A stretch of 47,079 bases of DNA from Phycisphaerae bacterium (lineage in GTDB: Bacteria; Planctomycetota; Phycisphaerae; UBA1845), in assembly GCA_024102815.1 (NCBI GenBank), contig JAGFJJ010000070.1:1-47079 (forward strand), in the 5' to 3' direction. Of this stretch, positions 16,382 to 25,073 are shown piece after piece. The notes beneath the pieces were generated by a model. That model saw only the letters and a list, made by a program, of their open reading frames with translations, had not been told where the DNA came from and did no database searches. Position numbers and translations under genes: made by a program. Position 1 is the stretch's first letter. Every line of letters starts with the position of its first letter.

Positions 16382-16836
16382 GAATCGCTCTGGCTTGCGA
16401 CCACCGCGGATTTCGCGCCAAGGAATTGATCAAGGCCTATCTTCAAAAGGCCGGGCACGATGTCACCGATTTCGGCTGCGAGAACACGGAGAGCTGCGAC
16501 TATCCCGACACAGGCTTCAATGGCGCCAAGTCCGTCGCCCAGGGCCAGTCAGATCGCGGTATCCTCCTTTGCGGCACGGGCATCGGCATGTCCATGGTGG
16601 CCAACAAGGTCCATGGGATCCGTGCCGCCCTGTGCCACGATGAGCTCACTGCGGAACTTTCCCGTCGGCACAACAACGCCAACATTCTCTGCCTTCCCTC
16701 CGACCTCATCGGCGAGGAGCTCACCCGCCGCGTGGTCGACATCTGGCTGCGCACCGATTACGAAGGCGGCCGCCACGAGCGCCGCCTGAACAAGATCACC
16801 CAGTTTGAGCAGAACGGACATTGCGCACCGCAGTAG
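16378..16836 (+). CDS. rpiB: Ribose-5-phosphate isomerase B
   Basis: 152 residues, ATG 16,378 overlapping the preceding stop. It interconverts ribose-5-phosphate and ribulose-5-phosphate in the non-oxidative pentose phosphate pathway. Family motifs are clear: MRIALACDHRGF at the start, the Cys-containing GILLCGTGIGMSMVANK, the HNNANILCLP segment, and a C-terminal arginine-rich stretch GGRHERRL. Length is normal for the family. Confidence 0.93.
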   Translation: MRIALACDHRGFRAKELIKAYLQKAGHDVTDFGCENTESCDYPDTGFNGAKSVAQGQSDRGILLCGTGIGMSMVANKVHGIRAALCHDELTAELSRRHNNANILCLPSDLIGEELTRRVVDIWLRTDYEGGRHERRLNKITQFEQNGHCAPQ

Positions 16837-16884
16837 CGACCGCGTAACTTGGGCGCCCGGACCCACGCCGCTCTTGCGCTGCGC

Positions 16885-17037
16885 CTATGTGTCTTCGTCA
16901 TGTGTGTCGATATTCACCGGCGAGTGCAGATCCTCTGAAGAGGACGGGCGCGTCAACACACTGTAAAAGCAGAAGCTGATCAGCGACACCACGAAGGTCA
17001 GCGAACAGATCATGAAAACCCAGCCGGCCGGCGTCAT
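16885..17037 (-). CDS. Small single-helix partner of the sodium symporter (MetS-like)
   Basis: 50 residues, MTPAGWVFMICSLTFVVSLI..., with one transmembrane helix (about 7-29) and a polar, acidic tail. Its ATG overlaps the stop of the NSS transporter gene (ATGA), so it is the second gene of the same transcript. In Corynebacterium the NSS transporter MetP needs a small single-helix subunit, MetS, and many NSS genes are followed by such an ORF. The assignment comes from size, topology and position. Confidence 0.7.
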   Translation of the reverse strand: MTPAGWVFMICSLTFVVSLISFCFYSVLTRPSSSEDLHSPVNIDTHDEDT

Positions 17038-18665
17038 GCGAGTTCTCCCACGGGGACGCTGCCCGGCCGCTCTCGGCGGAAAGCACTCTTGTCGCGCGTT
17101 TCCGCCTGCCAGCGCGGCCCGGCCAGCTTGATCATCACCAGGAGGAATACAGCCACGACCACGATCAGCCCGATGGAAAGCAACGCTGCGGGCTCCTCCT
17201 TGATGAAATCGATCTTGCCGGGCAGATCCTGATAGCACCACATGCCCAGCACAAAGAACAGGTACAGCGGGGTCACGTAGCGGATCATGAACACGAACCC
17301 GCGCGGCATGCGCATCTGGGCCCCCTCATGCGCGAAGATCCGCCCGCGCTTGGCACCGAACACCCACGCGAAGAGCACCGTCTGCACGGTCGCGAGTACG
17401 ACAATGATCACGGTACCCACCCAGTCGTCCAGTGTGGAAAGCGCCACGAGGTTTTTGCTGAAGAAGATCACGAAAAGGGAACCAAGCCCCGTAATTAACC
17501 CAAGCAGGGTGACCGACATCTTCCGGCCGATGTTGAGCGCCTCCTCCAGAAACGCGATGGCCGGCTGAAGCATCGAGAGCGAGCTCGTGATCGCCGCAAG
17601 AAACAACATGAAGAAGAAGAGGAACCCGAACAGGCGTCCCGCGGGCATGTACTCAAAGACAATCGGTAGTGTCTTGAAACCCAGATCGAACGTTCCCGTT
17701 TTCTGCGCACCGATCAGACCGAGGAATACAAACGCCGCCGGAATCGTGATCAGTCCGCCAAGGCATACCTCGAAAAATTCGTTGGTGGACGATGCGGTCA
17801 ACCCGGAGAGCACCACGTCGTCCTTTCGTTTGAGGTAACTGGAATAGTTGATGATCACCCCGAATCCCACAGAAAGGCTGAAAAAGATTTGCCCCGCCGC
17901 TGCCAGCCAGACCTGCGGTTTGGCCAGGGCGTACCACCACCCGTGCTGCGCATCCACCGCCTTGGGGTTCCACATGAACCCCAGCCCGTTGATGACATTC
18001 TGGTCCGGGAACTCCGGGTTCGGCGTGCCCAACGTCAGCACCCGCAGAAGCACGGCAAACGCACAGATCGCCATGAGCGGCATGGCAAACATGCAAAATC
18101 GCTCGATGCCTTTCGATAGGCCTCGAAAAATCAGAAAGAAATTGATGCTGAATACAATGATCCAGACCACGACGCTGATGTGAATCTGGCCGTTCAGCAT
18201 CAGCCCGTCCTGGTTCGCCCCCGTGAATGAGTTGAAGAAATCCTCCGCACGCTGTGCATATAGGCTCGGATCGGTGCCCAGGTCGATCGACCCGGTCAGG
18301 AACATCACCGCATAGCCCATGCACCACGACTCGATCAGCACGTAGTACATGTAGATGAGGACAGGAATGAGCAGCCCCAGCACCCCCAGGTACCGCCAGA
18401 TGGACCGTCGCCCGAGCAGGCCGAAGATCGCCGGGCAAGAATTGAACCCGAACTGCCCGCCGTATTTCCCCATCGTCCACTCGGCCCAGCAGATCGGAAT
18501 GCCCAGGAAGATCAGCGCGCAGAAATACGGGATCATGAACGCCCCGCCGCCGTTGCTCGCCGCCGTACCCGGAAACCGCAGGAAATTGCCCAGTCCCACG
18601 GCCGACCCCGCGACCGCCAGCACCACGCCGATGCGCGACGCCCACTGTTCCTTTGGCCTGCTCAT
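17034..18665 (-). CDS. Sodium-dependent symporter of the neurotransmitter:sodium symporter family
   Basis: 543 residues from ATG 18,665 (MSRPKEQWASRIG), with AGGGAG upstream; the ORF opens earlier but lacks a comparable start. About twelve hydrophobic segments are visible. The NSS hallmark in helix 1 is clear (GSAVGLGNFLRFPGTAASN, then GGGAFMIPY); these residues line the Na+ and substrate sites. Family members import amino acids or similar solutes with Na+. The substrate cannot be told from the sequence; the MetS-like partner suggests a small hydrophobic amino acid. Confidence 0.9.
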   Translation of the reverse strand: MSRPKEQWASRIGVVLAVAGSAVGLGNFLRFPGTAASNGGGAFMIPYFCALIFLGIPICWAEWTMGKYGGQFGFNSCPAIFGLLGRRSIWRYLGVLGLLIPVLIYMYYVLIESWCMGYAVMFLTGSIDLGTDPSLYAQRAEDFFNSFTGANQDGLMLNGQIHISVVVWIIVFSINFFLIFRGLSKGIERFCMFAMPLMAICAFAVLLRVLTLGTPNPEFPDQNVINGLGFMWNPKAVDAQHGWWYALAKPQVWLAAAGQIFFSLSVGFGVIINYSSYLKRKDDVVLSGLTASSTNEFFEVCLGGLITIPAAFVFLGLIGAQKTGTFDLGFKTLPIVFEYMPAGRLFGFLFFFMLFLAAITSSLSMLQPAIAFLEEALNIGRKMSVTLLGLITGLGSLFVIFFSKNLVALSTLDDWVGTVIIVVLATVQTVLFAWVFGAKRGRIFAHEGAQMRMPRGFVFMIRYVTPLYLFFVLGMWCYQDLPGKIDFIKEEPAALLSIGLIVVVAVFLLVMIKLAGPRWQAETRDKSAFRRERPGSVPVGELA

Positions 18666-18788
18666 CGATCGCTCCCTGAACCAACGGATTCTGCGGCATT
18701 CCTCTCGGCACGCCGCAGCGAACACATCGTCGCAATGTCTCGCGCAATGATCACATCAGGTGGCCAGCATGCTAACGAACCAACGCCG

Positions 18789-18819
18789 CACAGCCAACCG
18801 CTTATTCCCACAGGCTGTG
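18789..18819 (-). terminator. Possible terminator hairpin after the nuclease gene
   Basis: Arms CACAGCC (18,789-18,795) and GGCTGTG (18,813-18,819) pair perfectly over seven bases with a 17-base loop, ten bases beyond the stop of the minus-strand nuclease gene. No clear T-run follows, so this could be a hairpin terminator or just a stabilising structure. Confidence 0.35.
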
Positions 18820-18828
18820 AATTGCGTA

Positions 18829-19467
18829 TCACCGACCCGAACGGCGCCCATCCATCTGCTGCCGCCACGGTGGCATCTGCCCCGGCGTGACCTCGGCCCA
18901 GAGACCACGCTTCGCCGCGCGGGCACGCTTCTCCAACACTTCAAACCGGTCGTCGTAGGGATGGCGAAAGCGGAGGTCCGCGTAGGCATGCCCCTCCTCA
19001 ATGAGCAACTCATTGAACATCGTCCCCCCCGGCTCCAGGTAGACAAACGCCAGCAGCCGGCCGTATCGGTCCCGCGTCCGATTCGGCGCCAGGGCGACAA
19101 CGACGTTCCGTCCCCCAAGCGACTCTTTCGCGAAGCGAGACGCCTCATCCCCGTGGAACATGGCCGGACGGCCACCATGGGCAACCTCCGGCGTATCGAC
19201 GCCCCAGAGCCGGATGCGGGTCCGATCGTGATCGCCGTCCGGCGCATCAATGTCGAACGTATCGCCGTCAACGACATGAACCACGCGGAACGACTGGCCG
19301 TCATAGCAGGAGTGGTCATCGCCACCGGCGGGGCGGTAAGTAGCGCGATCCCAGATGGCGAGCAACGCCAGGAAGGCGAGCAGCAGTGTCCCGAAACCGG
19401 CCCGGCGCCAGCGGCGTGGCAATTGAATCGTCGGGGGAACGACCTTTCGCCGGCTTCGACGGCCCAC
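18829..19467 (-). CDS. Membrane-anchored thermonuclease-like (SNase) protein
   Basis: 212 residues from GTG 19,467. A basic N-terminus is followed by one transmembrane helix (about 25-40, FGTLLLAFLALLAIW) and a staphylococcal-nuclease domain: VVHVVDGDTFDI, IRLWGVDTPE, the DRYGRLLAFVYL segment with the active-site Arg, and a C-terminal GLWAEV. The active-site Asp, Arg and Glu positions of the fold seem present. Likely cleaves DNA or RNA at the outer face of the membrane with Ca2+. Located after lysC on the same strand. Confidence 0.85.
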   Translation of the reverse strand: MGRRSRRKVVPPTIQLPRRWRRAGFGTLLLAFLALLAIWDRATYRPAGGDDHSCYDGQSFRVVHVVDGDTFDIDAPDGDHDRTRIRLWGVDTPEVAHGGRPAMFHGDEASRFAKESLGGRNVVVALAPNRTRDRYGRLLAFVYLEPGGTMFNELLIEEGHAYADLRFRHPYDDRFEVLEKRARAAKRGLWAEVTPGQMPPWRQQMDGRRSGR

Positions 19468-19550
19468 GCTGTTCTCTCACCAACCTGATGAACACTCGCC
19501 CGTCGCCGCTGACCAGTCGAAGCGCATCCCGCGACTCAACTATTGCGAGC

Positions 19551-20780
19551 TTACGCCGAGCCCCCCTCTCCCAGTCCGAACGCATCGTGCAATGCCCGCA
19601 GCGCCCGCGGACCATCCTCGCTACGCACGATGCAGCTCAGCACGATCTCGCTTGTGGAAATGTTCTCGATGTTGACCTTCTCGTGCGAGAGCGTCTCGAA
19701 CATCGTCGCGGCCAGCTCGGCATGCGAGCGCACGCCCACGCCCACCGCCGAGATCTTGCAGGCGTTTCGATCCACTTCCACGCGACCGATGCCCAGTTCC
19801 GCAGCCAGGCGCTCGCACACCGCCTGCGCCTCGAAGGCGTCGTCCGCGTTGGTCGAGAAACTCAGGTTCGCGAGTTTCCCGCCATCGGAGATGCTCTGCA
19901 CGATGTCATCCACCAGTAGATGGGCCCGGGCCACCTCCGCGAAAATTCGCGCCGCCACGCCCGCCTGGTTCGGAACGTCCTGCATCGAGATCACCGCCAG
20001 GTCGCGCTTGATGGACACGCCCTTCACCGCGATCGATTCCATGCCCTTGCTTGAATCCATGATCATGGTCCCCGGTGCGTCGGTCAGCGAACTACGCACG
20101 TGAATCGGCACATTGAACTTCTTCGCGAACTCGATGGACCGCGAGTGCATCACCTGCGCGCCCGTCGCCGCCAGCTCCAGCATCGAGTCATATCCGATTT
20201 GCTCGATCTTCCGCGCCCGCGGCACCAGGCGCGGGTCGGCCGTGTAGATACCGTCCACGTCGGTGTAGATCTCGCACACATCCGCGCCGAGCACGGCCGC
20301 GAGCGCCGCGGCGGTCGTATCCGAAGCCCCGCGCCCCAGGGTCGTAATCTCCCCGGTGGCATCAATGCCCTGAAACCCGGCGATAATGACGATACGTCCG
20401 GCGTCCAGTTCGCGATCGATCCGGTCCCGGCTGATCCGCTGAATTCGCGCCTTGGTGTGCACGCTATCCGTCACCAGCCCGAGTTGGCTGGCGGTGAGGC
20501 TGATGGCCTCATGACCCGCCGCGTCGATGGCCATCGCCACCAGGGCGATGGATACCTGCTCTCCGGTGGTCATGAGCATGTCCAGCTCGCGCTTCGGCGG
20601 ATTCGAGCAGACATCCTGAGCAAGCCTGATCAGGCGATCCGTCGTATCCCCCATCGCCGAGACCACCAGCACGACGCGCCGACCTTCCAGCTTCGCCCGG
20701 ATCGCGCGCCGGGCGGCGCGGTGAATGCGCTCCGCCGTCGCCAGGCTCGTCCCGCCGAATTTCTGCACGATCAGCGCCAT
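19551..20780 (-). CDS. lysC: Aspartate kinase
   Basis: 409 residues, ATG 20,780. It phosphorylates aspartate, the first step towards lysine, threonine, methionine and diaminopimelate. Motifs: KFGGTS at the N-terminus, VVSAMGDTTD, TTGEQVS, the GRGASDTTAAALA segment and EIYTDVDGIYTADPR. The C-terminal ~140 residues hold two ACT domains (from about 265), the usual site of feedback inhibition by lysine and/or threonine. The length and layout match monofunctional aspartokinases. Located between a zinc-ribbon protein gene and the SNase gene. Confidence 0.93.
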   Translation of the reverse strand: MALIVQKFGGTSLATAERIHRAARRAIRAKLEGRRVVLVVSAMGDTTDRLIRLAQDVCSNPPKRELDMLMTTGEQVSIALVAMAIDAAGHEAISLTASQLGLVTDSVHTKARIQRISRDRIDRELDAGRIVIIAGFQGIDATGEITTLGRGASDTTAAALAAVLGADVCEIYTDVDGIYTADPRLVPRARKIEQIGYDSMLELAATGAQVMHSRSIEFAKKFNVPIHVRSSLTDAPGTMIMDSSKGMESIAVKGVSIKRDLAVISMQDVPNQAGVAARIFAEVARAHLLVDDIVQSISDGGKLANLSFSTNADDAFEAQAVCERLAAELGIGRVEVDRNACKISAVGVGVRSHAELAATMFETLSHEKVNIENISTSEIVLSCIVRSEDGPRALRALHDAFGLGEGGSA

Positions 20781-20824
20781 GGGGCCATCATAATTGCTTC
20801 GTGGTCAATTGCACAAAAAGCCCA

Positions 20825-21433
20825 TCAGGTTCGGTGATGCGGTGGAGGCATCGCGAAGCGGTCGGGGTGAGATTCGTCGGCGATCGCAATCCCGTATTCC
20901 TGCGGATCGAATTCCGTACCGCATTCCGGACAACGACCGGTAATGTTCCCTGTCAGATCGTACAGGCAGTTCTTGCAGTGTCCCGGACGGATACGCCAGC
21001 GACGCCATCGGTCTCGCCCGAATCGCCAGAGCGGGTACGCCGCCAGCAACGCCACGGGCAGGGCGGGCTGCATTCGCGCGCCGACGATCTTCACGGGCGA
21101 CGCCACCGACCCCCGCCGGGGTTTGTACTCCTGTGCAACGAATGCATTGGCGGCAATTCTCCCCATCGGCACATGCTGAAGTCGCAGGCAGACCTCTCCG
21201 TCGGAGACGCGGTGCACGACCACGCGTCGAAGGTCGTCGTCAATATCGAACCAGACGGGATCCGGGCATCGATACCAATAGAAGCGAATCAACCCCTCGC
21301 GGAATAGCAGATAGCCGTGGATGTGGTCCGAGACCCGATAGAATTGGAAAACCGGCAGTACCTCTCCGGCGGTGGCCAGCACAGCCACACCAGCCGCCGA
21401 GAGCGTCAGGAACAATAGCAGTATACGGCGCAT
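20825..21433 (-). CDS. Membrane protein with a planctomycete-type zinc ribbon
   Basis: 202 residues, start chosen at ATG 21,433 (MRRILLLFLTLSAAGVAVL), which begins a signal/TM segment; the ORF opens 10 codons earlier. A second hydrophobic stretch lies near residue 140 (PALPVALLAAYPLW). Near the C-terminus is a four-Cys ribbon CKNCLYDLTGNITG..CPECG. I recall this 'C..C.YDLTGN..G.CPECG' pattern in short membrane proteins of Phycisphaerae; function unknown. It lies upstream of lysC on the same strand. Confidence 0.75.
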   Translation of the reverse strand: MRRILLLFLTLSAAGVAVLATAGEVLPVFQFYRVSDHIHGYLLFREGLIRFYWYRCPDPVWFDIDDDLRRVVVHRVSDGEVCLRLQHVPMGRIAANAFVAQEYKPRRGSVASPVKIVGARMQPALPVALLAAYPLWRFGRDRWRRWRIRPGHCKNCLYDLTGNITGRCPECGTEFDPQEYGIAIADESHPDRFAMPPPHHRT

Positions 21434-21484
21434 GTCGTCCTGGCCGGTCCGGCTTGGAAACACCAGTGCCCCGGAACCGAACGC

Positions 21485-22792
21485 CTACTTCGCTGTGCGA
21501 ACCACCGAATCCACACCCTTGTTTTCTGCACCATCCGTATCTGCGTCCGAATCGCAGAAAACGCCGATGTCGATCTCGCTGACGCCCCGCTGGGCTGCTT
21601 CGGGCGAACCCGTCATCGCCCAACTCCCCACACGAATGGTATAGCAGGCGCCGCCCTCGACATGTTCCACGGAAACGCCGGAAGTTGTCGCTGCGAACCC
21701 GCAGAAATCGTCATTGCAGCCCAGTAGCAGTGTGTTATCGGAAGGACAGGTGCACGTCCCGTCCGGCTGGTTCGACCCGTACACGGCCAGCATCGAATCG
21801 TAGGTAATCGCATCACACATACGGATCACCATACGCCCGCTGCACGGCGCCAGGTACGTGTACCAGACATCGTGCTGGAAGCTCGACGATTCAGACGTGA
21901 AGCATGACGCATCGCCCTCCGGGCCATCCGTCGACGCCAGCCGATTATCGGTCGTGGCCGTGCAACGATAAGCCCGGCCCTGCACCGGCAGGCAAGCCCG
22001 CCCGTTCGTGCAATCCTGTCGCGAAAGGCTGCAAACCCCCCCGCCGCGTTCTTCGGTCTCATCGCCCTCGCATCGGCCCAGATTCTCGTCTGCAGTATCG
22101 CCGAAACACACCAACTGCGCGTCCTCGCAGTCGTCGTTCGGCGGAACGGGGCAGCCACCGAAGAAATCATCGAGCTGGGCACAGGTCAGATCGTTGAGAA
22201 ACACCGCCTGGGCCGGACAATCCACGAATGAAACCAGATCCCCGCAGAGCGGCGGCTCGCCCGGGAAGCAGCACGCCCCCAGGATCTCCGGCAGGTCGCC
22301 GCCGTCGGGCGGACAGACGCCGCGCCGGGTCTCGTTGAACGCATCCAGCCCCAGTCGATCAACGGCCAGCCAGTAAATCAGCGCCGTCCATCGGCACGCT
22401 GCAAACTCGGAACTCGAAACCGGTATGCTCAGCGAGCACGTCCGAATCATGTCTTCGAAGAAGGCCTGGTCGCATTCCCGTTTCGATGTGTCGCATGTGC
22501 TGTAGCAGATATCGTGCTGGTCACATGCCTGCGTGAAGCAGACGGTTCCAAGGGGACAATCCGGAATGAACGGCGAGGAATCGAATGTGCCGCAGGCAAT
22601 GTCGTCGTTCCCCCCCAGCAGCGACTGCTGGAAATTCAGCGCAAGGCGACCCGCCAGGTACGGCTCGAAACCGCAGCCGGCCATGTGGATGAAAACCAGC
22701 GCCCCGGTCAGAAACAAGACGCCGTTACCGCTCCAGAATCGCCGCCCGGAAACACGCTTCGTCCCCGCCTTGCTTCCTCCCCGCGTTTGCAC
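21485..22792 (-). CDS. Secreted phospholipase-A2-like lipoprotein
   Basis: 435 residues from GTG 22,792. A signal with lipobox (HMAGC, Cys40) predicts a lipoprotein. Residues ~66-120 carry ACDQHDICYSTCD (Asp91, His93, Asp94), the core of the secreted PLA2 fold, with many Cys for disulfides. The following region is Cys-rich, and the C-terminal ~180 residues form a beta domain with the order NDDCEDAQLV, DVWYTYLAPCSG, DSMLAVYG and YTIRVG, typical of pre-peptidase-type C-terminal domains. Fatty-acid ester hydrolysis with Ca2+ is the family activity; whether it is active here is not proven. It is the first gene in the minus-strand series that includes lysC. Confidence 0.6.
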   Translation of the reverse strand: MQTRGGSKAGTKRVSGRRFWSGNGVLFLTGALVFIHMAGCGFEPYLAGRLALNFQQSLLGGNDDIACGTFDSSPFIPDCPLGTVCFTQACDQHDICYSTCDTSKRECDQAFFEDMIRTCSLSIPVSSSEFAACRWTALIYWLAVDRLGLDAFNETRRGVCPPDGGDLPEILGACCFPGEPPLCGDLVSFVDCPAQAVFLNDLTCAQLDDFFGGCPVPPNDDCEDAQLVCFGDTADENLGRCEGDETEERGGGVCSLSRQDCTNGRACLPVQGRAYRCTATTDNRLASTDGPEGDASCFTSESSSFQHDVWYTYLAPCSGRMVIRMCDAITYDSMLAVYGSNQPDGTCTCPSDNTLLLGCNDDFCGFAATTSGVSVEHVEGGACYTIRVGSWAMTGSPEAAQRGVSEIDIGVFCDSDADTDGAENKGVDSVVRTAK

Positions 22793-22875
22793 CGGACAGA
22801 GTCTCCATTGATCCCAGGTACCGGCCCTTCACGCCAAGGAAGCGGCGGCCTATAACCCGTGAAACGGACCATCTT

Positions 22876-23319
22876 ATGGCAACACCAGGTAACCCGACCA
22901 GCCGACCATCTGTTCTGACTGTGGGACACTGCGCTCCGGACCACGCCGCGCTCGCAGGCGTGCTCGCACGCGCCGGTGCGAAGGAAATTCGCGCAGCCGA
23001 TACCACTGAAGAAGCAGTCAGCCGATACCGGGAGTTACACCCCGACCTCACCCTCGTCAACCGGATCTTCGATCTCGACGGCGCGTCAGGCCTCGACCTG
23101 ATCGCGCGATTGACATCAGCAGAGTCCGAATCCACACCGGTCATGCTGGTGAGCAACTACGCCGACGTCCAGCAACAAGCCGTGGCCGCCGGAGCGCTTC
23201 CCGGATTCGGCAAGAATGACCTACACTCGCCGGAGCTTCTCGAGCGTCTCATGTCGTTCCTTTCCCGATCCGCTCCCTTTCCGCAGCCCCGCCACATTTC
23301 GCACGAACAAGCGCCGTAA
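22876..23319 (+). CDS. Degenerate response-regulator receiver domain
   Basis: 147 residues, ATG 22,876, no obvious ribosome site. The fold order of a CheY-like receiver is visible over residues ~10-130: a first strand PSVLTVGHCAPDH, the strand DLTLVNRIFD where the phosphorylated Asp would sit, a strand PVMLVSN with the conserved Ser, and FGKND with the conserved Lys. However, the phospho-acceptor position is Asn and the first-strand acidic pair is absent, so it may not be phosphorylated in the usual way. No output domain. Its last 71 bases overlap the convergent murD gene. Confidence 0.65.
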   Translation: MATPGNPTSRPSVLTVGHCAPDHAALAGVLARAGAKEIRAADTTEEAVSRYRELHPDLTLVNRIFDLDGASGLDLIARLTSAESESTPVMLVSNYADVQQQAVAAGALPGFGKNDLHSPELLERLMSFLSRSAPFPQPRHISHEQAP

Positions 23320-24634
23320 AGTGCTCCCCGCGCTGCACATAATTGGCGTACGCATCGAAACTCTGTGCGCCGGGTGAAAACAGCAGCGCGTCCCCTTCCT
23401 CGACGAGATCGCCCCCGCGCACCACCGCCGCAGCGACATTTGGCACCCTGTGAATTGAGGTTTTGGCGGAACTCATCACCTCCCCGAATCGTTCCGCGAT
23501 CTCGCCCCCGGCCTCCCCGAAACAGACGACGTGTCGGCACCGCCCGGACGCCTCCCCGGCAACCTCACCCCAATCGACATCCTTCCTCCTGCCACCCACC
23601 AGGAGCACAACTCGCCCCTCGATGGCTCGCAACGCTCGCAGCGTCGCGGCCGGTGCGGTCGATTTTGAATCGTTGTAGACCCTCGCCCCGTTCAGGATTC
23701 CGACAAACTCCAGACGGTGCGGCAAGCCCCGGAATTCTTTCAGCGCATTTGCCACGTGCGAATAGCGCAAACCCAGCTCCCGTGAAACAGCCAGTACTAA
23801 CCGCGCGTTTTCCGCATTGTGCTCGCCGCGTACCTGGAGCGTGGGCACTGCCATGCCCTCGGCGACCTCGGCCGGACGGACCCAGCCCTCGGGCCGAATC
23901 TCCCGCAGCCACTCATCCGCGGGCGGTGCCAACGGTCCCGCGATCAAAGGCTGGTCTCCAGGCCCCAGTATGTTGAACTTCGCCCGGGCATACGTCTCGT
24001 ACGTACCGTGGCGGTCGAGATGCTGGGGATAAATGTTTGTGATCACCGCGAGCGCCGGCCTCCAGGCGATACGCGGCAAATCCTCGAGCTGCGCGCTGGA
24101 CATTTCCAGGACAACAATGTCCCGCTCGCACATCCGTCCAACGTCACTCAGTAGCGACTGTCCGATATTCCCTCCGAGGAAGACTCGCTCATGCCCGGCG
24201 GCTCGGCCAAGTACCTCCGCAGCGCGGTTGAGAACCTCTGCCAGCATGGCGCAGGTTGTACTCTTCCCGTACGAACCTGTTACACCAATGACGCGGGCCG
24301 GGCACCGCTCGCAGAACAGGTTGATTTCCGTCGTCCACGTGATTCCCAGAGACGCCACCTCGGCGAAGAACAAAGATCGCCGCTTGTCCACCGCGGGGTT
24401 GATCACAGCCAGATCAATCCCCGCCAGATTGATCCCCTCGTGCCCGCCCAGCCGCCACTCAATTGGCAGTCCGTCCAGCGCCTCGATGGACGCCTCGAGG
24501 TCCTCCGACTGGGCCAGATCGGTCACGCAGACTCGGGCTCCCTGCTCCACGAGCCACCGGCTCACCCCGACGCCGCCGCCGAACCGGCCCAAACCCACAA
24601 CCAGCACCGACCGACCCTTTACCGGCGTGGTCAA
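23249..24634 (-). CDS. murD: UDP-N-acetylmuramoylalanine-D-glutamate ligase
   Basis: 461 residues from TTG 24,634, with GGAG seven bases upstream and no alternative ATG in frame. Adds D-glutamate to UDP-MurNAc-L-alanine in peptidoglycan synthesis. Domain 1 starts VLVVGLGRFGGG, domain 2 has the P-loop GVTGSYGKSTTCA near residue 115, then NIYPQHLDRHGT, and domain 3 has the HRLEFVG...YNDSKSTAPAATL segment and LLVGGRRKD. The P-loop has Ser-Tyr where most Mur ligases have Thr-Asn. It is convergent with, and overlaps, the receiver gene. Confidence 0.88.
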   Translation of the reverse strand: MTTPVKGRSVLVVGLGRFGGGVGVSRWLVEQGARVCVTDLAQSEDLEASIEALDGLPIEWRLGGHEGINLAGIDLAVINPAVDKRRSLFFAEVASLGITWTTEINLFCERCPARVIGVTGSYGKSTTCAMLAEVLNRAAEVLGRAAGHERVFLGGNIGQSLLSDVGRMCERDIVVLEMSSAQLEDLPRIAWRPALAVITNIYPQHLDRHGTYETYARAKFNILGPGDQPLIAGPLAPPADEWLREIRPEGWVRPAEVAEGMAVPTLQVRGEHNAENARLVLAVSRELGLRYSHVANALKEFRGLPHRLEFVGILNGARVYNDSKSTAPAATLRALRAIEGRVVLLVGGRRKDVDWGEVAGEASGRCRHVVCFGEAGGEIAERFGEVMSSAKTSIHRVPNVAAAVVRGGDLVEEGDALLFSPGAQSFDAYANYVQRGEHFTALVRAKCGGAAERERIGKGTT

Positions 24635-25073
24635 TGTCGTTCTCCAGGCATCGTTGACAGGATCACCCCTACAGCGCGCAGGGGACAGATTCTAGAACCG
24701 ACAACCTGGGCCACAAGCCGAGCAATGGAAGATCCCCTTCCACGTCATCCGATTCGGCGCTCCTCCGGGCGTTGCGCGCTTTCCCACCTTCACATCTCCC
24801 GCAGTTCCGTGCCACGCAGGTTGTGATACCTCAACCAGCCGCTCTTAACCAACTGCTCCGGCGCCGCCGCTGGAACCGGTGCGCCCTTGGTTGACATGCC
24901 TCTTACGGCACCCGTATAAATGCCCGGCCGACGGTGGCGGGCGCGTCGGCCGATTCGACTCCGCCCGCTCGAATGCCCAAGACCGGCCCTCGTAGCTCCG
25001 GTACCGGTCCGTCGCCACCGGTAGAGGTTCCATGCCTGTTGGTCGACCGGCCTTTTTCTAAGGATCATTGCGG
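24635..25073 (+). promoter_or_regulatory. Promoter and leader of the large FG-GAP lipoprotein gene
   Basis: TTGACA at 24,891-24,896 and TATAAA at 24,915-24,920, 18 bases apart, make a near-consensus sigma70-type promoter. The leader to ATG 25,074 is about 145 bases and contains a perfect hairpin (arms TACCGGT 25,002-25,008 and ACCGGTA 25,017-25,023) and a GGTCGACC palindrome followed by a T-run, just before AAGGAT. The rest of the gap (24,635-24,890) contains murD's 5' side and nothing else I can support. Confidence 0.6.
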
